Assembly: GCF_008274585.1 (NCBI RefSeq)
Contig: NZ_VTRT01000001.1
Coordinates: 496,001 to 560,000 of the forward strand
Reading direction: 5' to 3'
DNA from: Pedobacter sp. BS3
Lineage (GTDB): Bacteria > Bacteroidota > Bacteroidia > Sphingobacteriales > Sphingobacteriaceae
Length of the DNA stretch: 64,000 bases
Shown here: positions 50,302-58,132 of the stretch, piece after piece
How positions within the stretch are numbered: position 1 is the first letter of the stretch
Layout: every line of letters begins with the position of its first letter
Program-made: the position numbers and the translations under genes
Notes under the pieces: generated by a model
Databases searched by the model: none
The model's input: only the letters and a program-made list of their open reading frames with translations
Told to the model about the DNA's origin: nothing

Positions 50302-50375
50302 TAGCGGGGAGCAGGATCGAACTGCCGACCTTAGGGTTATGAATCCTACGCTCTAACCATCTGAGCTACCCCGCC
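50302..50375 (-). tRNA. tRNA-Met (CAT)
   Basis: A 74-nt tRNA on the minus strand: acceptor GGCGGGG with CCCCGCT (one G-U pair), D arm TAGCTCAGATGGTTAGAGC, anticodon loop TTCATAA (anticodon CAT), and T arm GGCAG-TTCGATC-CTGCT. No CCA is encoded. The layout is that of the elongator-type Met tRNA; a tRNA-Ile that reads AUA with a modified C34 cannot be excluded from the sequence. It is the only intact copy in an array of five. Confidence 0.93.
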
Positions 50376-50376
50376 A

Positions 50377-50736
50377 GGTAATATTTCAAATTATCAAGGA
50401 TTATTATTCCTCGTTAAACATACAGCGGATTCGAACTGCCGTCCGCCCTTTGGCGGATATGAATCCTACGCTCTAACCATCTGAGCTACCCCGCCAGGTA
50501 ATATTTCAAATTATCAAGGATTATTATTCCTCGTTAAACATACAGCGGATTCGAACTGCCGTCCGCCCTTTGGCGGATATGAATCCTACGCTCTAACCAT
50601 CTGAGCTACCCCGCCAGGTAATATTTCAAATTATCAAGGATTATTATTCCTCGTTAAACATACAGCGGATTCGAACTGCCGTCCGCCCTTTGGCGGATAT
50701 GAATCCTACGCTCTAACCATCTGAGCTACCCCGCCA
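50377..50736 (-). repeat. Three identical 120-bp tandem units, each a tRNA-Met-derived pseudogene
   Basis: Units at 50377-50496, 50497-50616 and 50617-50736 are identical. On the minus strand each starts GGCGGGGTAGCTCAGATGGT (5' half of tRNA-Met) and keeps the CAT anticodon region. Then comes the palindrome TCCGCCAAAGGGCGGA, a T-arm-like GGCAGTTCGAATCC and an unrelated tail with the hairpin AGGAATAATAATCCT. The 3' acceptor strand is missing, so no unit can form a tRNA. They lie between the promoter (50761-50791) and the intact tRNA-Met, so they should be transcribed as its leader. Confidence 0.9.
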
Positions 50737-50760
50737 TTATGATTGTCAATTTTAGCGATG

Positions 50761-50791
50761 CAAAGATAGGGTTCTGTTATTATTAAAACAA
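50761..50791 (-). promoter_or_regulatory. Promoter of the tRNA-Met array
   Basis: On the minus strand TTG (50791-50789), 20 nt, then TATCTTTG (50768-50761): a complete Bacteroidota promoter. Transcription should start near 50754, before all tRNA-derived units. Confidence 0.7.
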
Positions 50792-50812
50792 ACCTCATTG
50801 TGTAAAACTGCA

Positions 50813-51547
50813 TTAAATATATAACTGCTGGCAAATGGTACAAAAAAAGCTGCGCCGATGTGTTCTGCCTAAGTACGCTTTATGAAAGGGAACATGATCC
50901 CGCGGACAAATGGTTTTAGTGTGTGCCAGCCAGTGTTTACGAAGGGTAAACTCCTTTTTCCAGTACAGAAATTCAAAACTGTACGTCACGGCTTCGGTTA
51001 CAAGTTCCTGTAGTTTTTCTTCGGGTAATTTGCCTGTTTTACTTTCGGGATGTACCCGGATACGAAACAATACTTCATTTTTGATGATGTTGCCAACCCC
51101 GGCAAAAATATCCTGGTTTAACAGGGCATCGCATACCAGCATATCCGGTTTCTTCCGGAGCTTTTGCAAAGCTTTTTGCGCATCCCACTGTTCATTCATC
51201 ACATCAGCAGACCAATCGTAAACTTCATCCAGCGGACGCTCAATAAGCTGTACGGAACAGGCGTAAAAATTTAATTCGCCATGTTGAAATTGCAGGCTTA
51301 GCCGGGCAGGTGTCTCCTTGTGCTCGTTGATGCGGTATGAGCCAAAAAGCATAAAATGGATGCGTACGGTAAAATCAGGGAAACAGATCAGAAAATGCTT
51401 TCCCCAGCTTTTAAAATCAGTAACGGTTTGGTTTTCAATACGGGCCGGATCCAGTTTTTGTGTGTTTCCACCAGCGTATATTACTTTTTCGCCTTTAAAG
51501 GGCTGAACAGCTTCTTTTAATATTACAATAGAGGGTCCTTCGGGCAT
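50813..51547 (-). CDS. Fpg/Nei family DNA glycosylase
   Basis: This 244-residue base-excision repair enzyme starts with the catalytic PEGPSIVILKEAV (Pro and Glu as residues 2 and 3). Helix-two-turn-helix elements follow (LLNQDIFAGVGNIIKNEVLF), and the end is zinc-finger-like (CPRDHVPFHKAYLGRTHRRS followed by FFCTICQ). The spacing and the SIVILKE start are closer to endonuclease VIII (Nei) than to Fpg. Both remove oxidised bases. It stands alone, convergent with nothing and next to the tRNA array promoter. Confidence 0.88.
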   Translation of the reverse strand: MPEGPSIVILKEAVQPFKGEKVIYAGGNTQKLDPARIENQTVTDFKSWGKHFLICFPDFTVRIHFMLFGSYRINEHKETPARLSLQFQHGELNFYACSVQLIERPLDEVYDWSADVMNEQWDAQKALQKLRKKPDMLVCDALLNQDIFAGVGNIIKNEVLFRIRVHPESKTGKLPEEKLQELVTEAVTYSFEFLYWKKEFTLRKHWLAHTKTICPRDHVPFHKAYLGRTHRRSFFCTICQQLYI

Positions 51548-51755
51548 AGCACTATTTTCGGTTAGCAGAGATATGAGGGAATAACAGCCGAATGTAATTA
51601 AAGTTGTAAGTGAGATAACGGAGCAAAAGCTATTGGAGGCTCTGCAACATTCCTGTCTTCAGATATAAAGAAAACCGGTGCTTTGGTTTCTGAACCGGTT
51701 CCTGCCCAGCTCATCGAAGATAATTTTTACTTTTGAGTTTTTACTTGACCAACAG

Positions 51756-53360
51756 ATGCGAAAAATCACCTTTCTCTTTTTCCTGCTTTGCAGTACCAGT
51801 CTTTTTGCACAGAAAATTTCCATTATTCCTGAACCGGTAGAAGCTAATTTGAAAGCCGGTCAGAACGATTTTATTATCAATGCTCAAACCAAGCTGGTTT
51901 TAGCCGGGAATGAAGCCGTCAATTCGGCAGCTTTCTTTTTACAGTATCTCGAAGAATATTATCATCTGAAAATTGATATAACCCGCAACAGTGCAGATCT
52001 AAGAAACACTATTGTTTTTAAAAAAGATACGGCCGATACAGTTAAGGGTGGATATACGTTTGATTCGGATGAGCATACGATCCACATAACGGGGAATGAT
52101 GATGCCGGTATTTTCTACGGCATGCAAACACTGATACAGTTGCTGCCAACCGATAGCGCCGCTGCACTTACGATACCCGCGGCGCATATCAGGGATTACC
52201 CGCGGTTTGCTTACCGCGGATTGCACCTGGATGTCAGCCGGCACATGTTTCCGGTAAGCTTTATCAAGAAATATATCGATTATATCGCCCTCCATAAAAT
52301 GAATTATTTCCACTGGCACTTAACCGATGATTCGGGTTGGCGTATCGAGATAAAGAAATACCCGCAATTAACACAGATTGGGGCCTGGCGTAAAGGAACG
52401 CTTATTGGCCAGTATCCCGGCAAGGGAAATGATGGCATACGCTATGGCGGATATTATACCCAGAACGAGATCAGGGAGGTGATACAATATGCAGCTAAAC
52501 GCTATATCACCATTATTCCCGAAATTGATATGCCGGGACATTGTATGGCTGTGCTGGCAACATTTCCTGAGCTGAGTACAACGCCTGATGAGCCGAAGGA
52601 AGTGGCGACAACCTGGGGCATATTCAATAAGTTTAACAATGTGCTGGTTCCGTCCGAAAAAACATTCCGTTTCCTGGAAGATGTACTTTCTGAAGTGATG
52701 GATCTATTCCCGTCAGAATATGTTCACATTGGCGGCGACGAATGTGCTAAAAAGTGGTGGCAGCAATCAAAGGCTACGCAGGATTTTATCCGAAAGCATC
52801 ATTTAAAGGATGAAGAAGGCCTGCAAAGTTATTTTGTAAACCGGGTTGAGAAGTTTGTTAATGCGCATGGTAAAAAAATTATCGGTTGGGATGAGATTTT
52901 GCAGGGCGGTTTGGCGCCTAACGCAACGGTAATGAGCTGGCAGGGAATAAAAGGTGGTATTGCCGCGGCTAAACAGCATCATCAGGTAATCATGTCGCCC
53001 AGTAAATATTGCTATTTTGATCACCCGCAATCCCTGCACGAAGATTCGCTGACGGTTACTACCGCCAAATACTTGCCGTTGGATTCGGTATATGCTTATG
53101 AGCCTGTTCCGGCGCAACTCAGCGCCGAAGAAGGCCGTTATATCTGGGGAGCGCAGGCCAACGTGTGGACAGAGTACATGGCTAATCCATCTAAAGTGGA
53201 GTATATGATCTTTCCGCGTTTAAGCGCTTTCAGTGAGGTAGTCTGGAGTCCGAAAGAAAAACGAAACCGGGCTGCATTGCAAGATAAGCTGCTGGTGCAG
53301 TTCAGGCGTTATAATTTATGGAAAAGCAGTTACAGTACCGAAATATTGAAGAAATATTGA
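51756..53360 (+). CDS. Beta-N-acetylhexosaminidase, GH20
   Basis: This protein of about 534 residues has a signal peptide (MRKITFLFFLLCSTSLFAQ) and an N-terminal GH20b domain (about 25-140). The GH20 barrel follows: FAYRGLHLDVSRHMFPVSFI, HWHLTDDSGWRIEIKKYPQL, EIDMPGHCMAVLATFPEL and the catalytic Asp328-Glu329 in HIGGDECAKKWW. It removes terminal GlcNAc or GalNAc from glycans, probably in the periplasm or at the surface. The start at 51756 begins the signal peptide; the frame extends upstream to 51678 without support. It is a single gene. Confidence 0.94.
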   Translation: MRKITFLFFLLCSTSLFAQKISIIPEPVEANLKAGQNDFIINAQTKLVLAGNEAVNSAAFFLQYLEEYYHLKIDITRNSADLRNTIVFKKDTADTVKGGYTFDSDEHTIHITGNDDAGIFYGMQTLIQLLPTDSAAALTIPAAHIRDYPRFAYRGLHLDVSRHMFPVSFIKKYIDYIALHKMNYFHWHLTDDSGWRIEIKKYPQLTQIGAWRKGTLIGQYPGKGNDGIRYGGYYTQNEIREVIQYAAKRYITIIPEIDMPGHCMAVLATFPELSTTPDEPKEVATTWGIFNKFNNVLVPSEKTFRFLEDVLSEVMDLFPSEYVHIGGDECAKKWWQQSKATQDFIRKHHLKDEEGLQSYFVNRVEKFVNAHGKKIIGWDEILQGGLAPNATVMSWQGIKGGIAAAKQHHQVIMSPSKYCYFDHPQSLHEDSLTVTTAKYLPLDSVYAYEPVPAQLSAEEGRYIWGAQANVWTEYMANPSKVEYMIFPRLSAFSEVVWSPKEKRNRAALQDKLLVQFRRYNLWKSSYSTEILKKY

Positions 53361-53594
53361 GGTCGCTGTCAGATATAAAGCCTCAGGACAGGAAACCAGA
53401 TGTAGTAGAATTGGAAGCTTCTGATATATAGTTAGTATAAAATTATATCAATATTAAATATTAAAATTAGGCAGGGCGATAGTTCAGGTCGACCAAGCCA
53501 AGTTTGTTTTCTTTTTGAAAGCCATCGAAAACACAATTATTAATTTGGTATAATGAACTTTTGGAGAGAGATTTCAATGAGTTAAAAGCGGTAT
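53361..53594. other. AT-rich spacer without a gene
   Basis: No coding frame is seen. The stretch before the element at 53595-53760 contains a TATAAT-like sequence (about 53550), but no TAnnTTTG box. Confidence 0.4.
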
Positions 53595-53760
53595 ATGGCA
53601 GTGCAAGTATTGATAGCCCCGATGGGAATGGATACCGGCCTTGTGGGGAATGCCCACGAGGTATCGGGGCGGGTTTGCAGGCGTATGAATGGACAGCGGG
53701 AGGAAAACCTGATAGCAGCAGGAACCGTTCCGCTTCAAATCTTAATCCTGCTGTTTAAAA
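53595..53760 (+). ncRNA. GC-rich conserved element, copy A (candidate structured RNA)
   Basis: The 59-nt core (53630-53688) shares its blocks and exact length with copy B (342-400, minus). GCCCCG (53616-53621) pairs with CGGGGC (53665-53670), ATACC (53632-53636) with GGTAT (53660-53664), and GTGGG/CCCAC (53643-53657) caps the structure. A further hairpin CAGCAGG/CCTGCTG lies at 53716-53753. A 70-codon frame crosses it, but the insertions and deletions between copies shift the frame inside the core, so RNA is more likely than protein. Confidence 0.4.
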
Positions 53761-53833
53761 ATCAAAACCCATGTTGTGGAAAGGGTGCGTTCGTTAATAA
53801 TTTGTGAAAAAACTTACAAAAAAGAGATAGGGT

Positions 53834-53862
53834 TTGCCTGGCCGTTTTATAAAACCGGCAAA
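53834..53862 (-). terminator. Probable terminator of the pectin/galacturonate operon
   Basis: On the minus strand TTTGCCGGTTTTATAAAACG and on to GCC forms a hairpin with one bulged G, followed further down by CTCTTTTTTG. It lies about 30 bases after the kdgK stop. Confidence 0.5.
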
Positions 53863-53889
53863 GCACCTTAAAAGTTGTCAACGTTAGTA

Positions 53890-54909
53890 TTATTCCTTGC
53901 CTTTTTTCAGCTTCGATACCGTCAGTACATCCTGACCGGTAGCATCGCCTTGCTCCTGCAGCTTTCCGAAGGCGGCGGCAGTAGCATAATCTAAGATGTC
54001 CTGCGGCTGATGTTGGTTATAGAAACCGTATATCAGACCGGCCATGAAACAATCGCCGCTGCCCGAACGGTCAACAACGCCGGTAGTGGTAAATTCGGGG
54101 GAGTTAAATTGCTGTCCGTTGGTATATAAGGTGGTGTAATACAGTAAGTCTTTACCGGGACTGTCAAACCGGAAAGTATTGGCAACGGCTTTACACTTGG
54201 GAAACCGTTTCATCAGTTCAAGCGAGGTTGCCTTAGCATGGTCCAGGTAAGCCTGTTTGGTGCCTTTGCTATGAATATCTTCATCAATGGCTGTACCTAA
54301 CAAGCTGTTTGCCGACCAGATGTTGCCCATTACTACATCGCAATGCTCAACCAGTTTCGGCATAATTTCTACGGGCTGTTTGCCGTATTTCCACAGGCGT
54401 GAACGATAGTTCAGGTCAACCGAGATGGTGATATTTCGCTTGGACGCGAATTCCAGAGCCTCGAGGCAAACATCGGCTACCTGCTCATTTAGCGCCGGAC
54501 TTATGGCTGTAAAATGGAACCAGGAAACATCGCGGAATATTTTATCCCAGTTGATCATGCCGCGTTTTAATTCGGAGAACGAAGAATGTTCACGGTCGTA
54601 AATGACGCTGCCTTTCAGGTCGGCGCCGCGTTCCAGGTAATAAACGCCGATGCGGTTACCGGACAGCAATACGGAGGAGGTATAAATGCCTTTATATTCC
54701 AGGTAATCAATAACGTGCCGCGACATGAAATTATCGGGCAACGCGGTACAATATTTTACCGGAATGTTCCATTCGGCCAGTGCAGTTGCGGCATTGGCTT
54801 CCGCACCACCGATATACAACAGGAAAGGGTTTTTCCCTCCGGCATCGTCAGCAGGAGCGGGAGAAACCCTCAATAATAATTCGCCGAAACAGAGAACTTT
54901 GGTTTTCAC
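53890..54909 (-). CDS. kdgK: 2-keto-3-deoxygluconate kinase (PfkB family), second copy
   Basis: This 339-residue kinase has the PfkB signature VVDRSGSGDCFMAGL, with catalytic Asp286 in GSGD, and a KdgK-like front (CFGELLLRVSPAP, YIGGAEANAATALAEW). It phosphorylates KDG produced by altronate dehydratase. It is clearly different in sequence from the kdgK at 8660-9685. It is the last gene of the leftward galacturonate operon and overlaps uxaC by four bases (ATGA). No eda follows, so KDPG cleavage would rely on eda at 7779-8438 or on a gene outside the window. Confidence 0.9.
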   Translation of the reverse strand: MKTKVLCFGELLLRVSPAPADDAGGKNPFLLYIGGAEANAATALAEWNIPVKYCTALPDNFMSRHVIDYLEYKGIYTSSVLLSGNRIGVYYLERGADLKGSVIYDREHSSFSELKRGMINWDKIFRDVSWFHFTAISPALNEQVADVCLEALEFASKRNITISVDLNYRSRLWKYGKQPVEIMPKLVEHCDVVMGNIWSANSLLGTAIDEDIHSKGTKQAYLDHAKATSLELMKRFPKCKAVANTFRFDSPGKDLLYYTTLYTNGQQFNSPEFTTTGVVDRSGSGDCFMAGLIYGFYNQHQPQDILDYATAAAFGKLQEQGDATGQDVLTVSKLKKGKE

Positions 54910-56306
54910 CAGCCAAAATAATTTTTGGCGTTAAAATAGCAAATATCCTGAATAATCTTTCCAATCCATTCCAAATCGCCGGGCAATTCGCCATTTTCAA
55001 CGTCTTCGCCGAACAGGTTACACACGATACGCCTGAAATATTCATGCCGCGGGAACGACAGGAAGCTCCTCGAATCGGTTAGCATACCGACCATACGACT
55101 TATCAAGCCCATATTTGAAAGGGTGTTAAGCTGTTTAATCATGCCATCTTTCTGGTCTAAAAACCACCATGCCGAACCAAACTGAACTTTACCGGCAACA
55201 GAACCGTCGTTAAAGTTACCAATCATGGTTGCAATCAGTTCATTATCGGCAGGATTGAGGTTGTAGATAATGGTTTTAGCCAGCTGGTTATTGGTGTCCA
55301 GCCGGTTTAAAAACTTCGACAGCATGCGTGCCTGGCTGAAATCGCCGATAGAATCCCAGCCGGTATCAGGTCCAAGCTGGCTTAACATGCGGGTATTGTT
55401 GTTCCGCAAAGCGCCTAAATGATATTGTTGTACCCAGCCTTTCTCGTGGTCCCAAATGGCAAAATACACCAGCATTGCTGATTTGAATTTCAGGTTTTCC
55501 TGGTGCGAGATAGCCTGATTTGCCCTGATTTTGCCAAAAATTGCTACTATTTCTTCTTCGGTATAATCTTCGGCATAGATTTGCTCCAAGCCATGGTCGG
55601 ACACCGAGCAGCCATTTTGTGCAAAGTAATCGTGACGTTTTTTAAGGGCATCGAGGTATTGTTGTAAGCTGCTGATGGATGTATTGCTTACTTCCTCCAG
55701 CTTATTGATGTATGTGTTCAAAGCCGATATATCGTCCGAATTCATCGCTTTATCAGGACGAAAAGCGGGTAAAGCCTTGATTTCAAAACCGCTGCCTGCT
55801 ATCTGCTGATGGTATTCCAGGTTATCTACCGGGTCATCGGTGGTACAAAGCACCTGAATATTCATTTTGCGTAACAATCCACGTACTGAATATTCGGAAG
55901 TTTGCAGCTTCGCCGAACAGTTATCATAAACGCTGTGGGCGGTTTTTCCGGAAAGCAACTCGTTGACATTAAAATACCGCTGAAGTTCCAGGTGTGTCCA
56001 GTGGTACAGCGGATTACGCATGGTGTAGGGAACAGTTTCGGCCCATTTCTCAAATTTTTCAAAATCCGACGCGTTGCCGGTGATGTATTTCTCGTTCACC
56101 CCATTGGCACGCATCGCCCGCCATTTGTAGTGGTCGCCATATAGCCAGGCCTGGGTAATGTTTTCGAAATTGATATCGTTTGCAATCTGTTCCGGTATTA
56201 GGTGATTGTGGTAATCTATAATCGGCATCGCTTTAGCAAAATCATGGTAAAGCCGCTGTGCCGTTTTGGTTTGCAGTAAAAAATCCTCGTCTAAAAAAGT
56301 TTTCAT
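54906..56306 (-). CDS. uxaC: Glucuronate/galacturonate isomerase
   Basis: This 466-residue TIM-barrel amidohydrolase-type enzyme isomerises galacturonate to tagaturonate (and glucuronate to fructuronate). Metal-binding His33 and His35 are in PIIDYHNHLIPEQIA; VLCTTDDPVDNLEYHQ and SRSFLSFPRHEYFRRIVCNL are typical UxaC stretches. The length is normal. It follows uxaA after a 170-bp gap that contains an 18-bp inverted repeat, and it overlaps kdgK by four bases. Confidence 0.95.
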   Translation of the reverse strand: MKTFLDEDFLLQTKTAQRLYHDFAKAMPIIDYHNHLIPEQIANDINFENITQAWLYGDHYKWRAMRANGVNEKYITGNASDFEKFEKWAETVPYTMRNPLYHWTHLELQRYFNVNELLSGKTAHSVYDNCSAKLQTSEYSVRGLLRKMNIQVLCTTDDPVDNLEYHQQIAGSGFEIKALPAFRPDKAMNSDDISALNTYINKLEEVSNTSISSLQQYLDALKKRHDYFAQNGCSVSDHGLEQIYAEDYTEEEIVAIFGKIRANQAISHQENLKFKSAMLVYFAIWDHEKGWVQQYHLGALRNNNTRMLSQLGPDTGWDSIGDFSQARMLSKFLNRLDTNNQLAKTIIYNLNPADNELIATMIGNFNDGSVAGKVQFGSAWWFLDQKDGMIKQLNTLSNMGLISRMVGMLTDSRSFLSFPRHEYFRRIVCNLFGEDVENGELPGDLEWIGKIIQDICYFNAKNYFGW

Positions 56307-56329
56307 TAGTCAGTTATCTATTGTTGCGG

Positions 56330-56399
56330 GTTACGAGTTGTGTGTTACCTGTTTTGACCCCGGGATAGGACTCGTAACTGATAACACACAACTCGTAAC
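56330..56399. repeat. 18-bp perfect inverted repeat between uxaA and uxaC
   Basis: GTTACGAGTTGTGTGTTA (56330-56347) and TAACACACAACTCGTAAC (56382-56399) are exact reverse complements around 34 bp; ACTCGTAACT occurs again inside. As RNA it would form a strong hairpin inside the operon. No T run follows, so it may be a processing or stability signal rather than a terminator, or a mobile repeat. Confidence 0.6.
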
Positions 56400-56476
56400 T
56401 TAATTTATTGTGTTGTCTCTATGTTCTTGCTTCTCTCCATTGCCTTCAACCTTCCGCCTCTTTACCCTCTACCTTT

Positions 56477-58132
56477 CTACAGGCTTACTCCCCGTTTCCA
56501 CGGGATAAAGTCGTCCTGCCCGTGCCGTACGGCAGCAACTTCAATTTCGCCGCTGGCTACTTTTACTACGTAATCCAGTATCCGTTCGCCGGCCTGCTCA
56601 ATGGTTTCCTGTCCCTCGATAATAGTTCCGGTATTGATGTCGATGATGTCTCTCATCCGGTTAAACAGCGCTGTGTTGCTGGCTATTTTTACAACCGGCG
56701 TTACCGGGTTTCCGGTTGGTGTTCCCAGTCCGGTAGTGAACAGCACAATGGTTGCACCCGAACCTACTTCGGCAGTGGTTGATTCCACATCGTTGCCCGG
56801 CGTACACAGCAGGTTAAGACCGGGCTTGGTTACCTTTTCAGGATAATCGAGCACTTCTACCACCGGCGATGTTCCCGCTTTTTTTGCGGCTCCGGCCGAT
56901 TTAATAGCATCGGTTATCAAACCATCTTTAATATTTCCCGGCGACGGATTCATATCGAATCCCGACCCGGCCGCTTCGGCACGCTGGCTGTATGTTTTCA
57001 TTAACCCGGAAAAACGTTCGGCATCGTTCAGGTTAATGCAACGGTCGCTCAGGTTTTGCTCCACGCCGCAAAGTTCGGGAAATTCGGCCAATATTACCGA
57101 ACCGCCCAGGGCCACCAACATATCCGAGGTATAGCCAATGGCCGGGTTGGCGGAAATGCCTGAAAAGCCATCAGACCCGCCACATTCCAGGCCGATACAG
57201 ATTTTACTTAACGGAGCCGGTTTGCGCACATTCTGATTAGCTTGTATCAGTCCCGCGAATGTTTGCTTAATGGCCTGCGAAAGCATATCGGCTTCGGTGC
57301 CAACTTTTTGCTGTTCCAGGATATACAGGGGCTTGTCAAAGCTCGGCGACCGCTTTTGTATTTCTTCCAGTAAAATGGGTACTTGCGCATTCTGACAGCC
57401 TAAACTTAATACGGTAGCTCCAGCTACGTTGGGATGCGTAATGTACCCGGCCAGCAATCCGCATAAGGTTTGCGAATCCTGCCGTGTGCCGCCGCAACCG
57501 CCGGTATGATTCAGGAATTTTATACCGTCTACGTTGGGGAACAGACGTTCCTGCGGCGAACGGTTATCCTTATCCTGCTGTAAATCGGCATTAAGTATTT
57601 CTTCTACCTGCCTGCCTGAACGGTACAGGTTAATCAGTTCGCGGGCTTGTGCAGAATAGACCTTATTCCGGCCGTAACCTAAAGGTTCAACCAGCGCTTC
57701 CTGCAATACTTCGAGGTTGCGGTTTTCGCAAAATACCATCGGGATAACCAGCCAGTAATTGGCTGTACCTACGCTGCCATCGCTGCGGTGATAACCGTTA
57801 AAGGTACGGTTCTGCCAGGCAGATACATCGGGTTTATGCCAGTCGGTATGACGCTGACCGGTTGTAAATCCGCTGGCGGCATGTTTTACATTGGCCGTGG
57901 TTAATACACCGCCTTTCGGGATAAAATGCTGCGCTTTGCCAACCAGCACACCGTACATAATGATATCGCTGCCCGGCTCCAGGTCGTGCTGTGCAAATTT
58001 ATGCTTGGCCCGCACGGCATCTGCCAGCACAAATTCTTCATCGTTATGGGTTACGGTTTCCCCGGCCTGCAAGTCGGTAAGGGCCACAATCACATTATCT
58101 GCCGGGTGAACTTTTACTGTTTTTTTGCTCAT
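56477..58132 (-). CDS. uxaA: Altronate dehydratase
   Basis: This 551-residue enzyme dehydrates altronate to KDG. The N-terminal SAF domain (about 1-95; VKVHPADNVIVALTDLQAGE) is followed by the dehydratase domain with NHTGGCGGTRQDSQTLCGLL, GLECGGSDGFSGISANPAIG and VLFTTGLGTPTGNPVTPVVK. The Cys and Gly motifs likely hold iron. It overlaps uxaB by four bases (ATGA) and is in the same leftward operon. Confidence 0.95.
   Translation of the reverse strand: MSKKTVKVHPADNVIVALTDLQAGETVTHNDEEFVLADAVRAKHKFAQHDLEPGSDIIMYGVLVGKAQHFIPKGGVLTTANVKHAASGFTTGQRHTDWHKPDVSAWQNRTFNGYHRSDGSVGTANYWLVIPMVFCENRNLEVLQEALVEPLGYGRNKVYSAQARELINLYRSGRQVEEILNADLQQDKDNRSPQERLFPNVDGIKFLNHTGGCGGTRQDSQTLCGLLAGYITHPNVAGATVLSLGCQNAQVPILLEEIQKRSPSFDKPLYILEQQKVGTEADMLSQAIKQTFAGLIQANQNVRKPAPLSKICIGLECGGSDGFSGISANPAIGYTSDMLVALGGSVILAEFPELCGVEQNLSDRCINLNDAERFSGLMKTYSQRAEAAGSGFDMNPSPGNIKDGLITDAIKSAGAAKKAGTSPVVEVLDYPEKVTKPGLNLLCTPGNDVESTTAEVGSGATIVLFTTGLGTPTGNPVTPVVKIASNTALFNRMRDIIDINTGTIIEGQETIEQAGERILDYVVKVASGEIEVAAVRHGQDDFIPWKRGVSL

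Noticed and set aside
50377-50736. Tandem 120-bp repeats as a CRISPR array
   Set aside because: The units are identical throughout, with no unique spacers and no cas genes; each is a tRNA-derived copy.
53595-53807. 70-codon frame starting MAVQVLIAPMGMDTGL as a protein gene
   Set aside because: The second copy of the element changes frame within the shared core, and it folds well as RNA, so I favour an RNA; a protein is not fully excluded.
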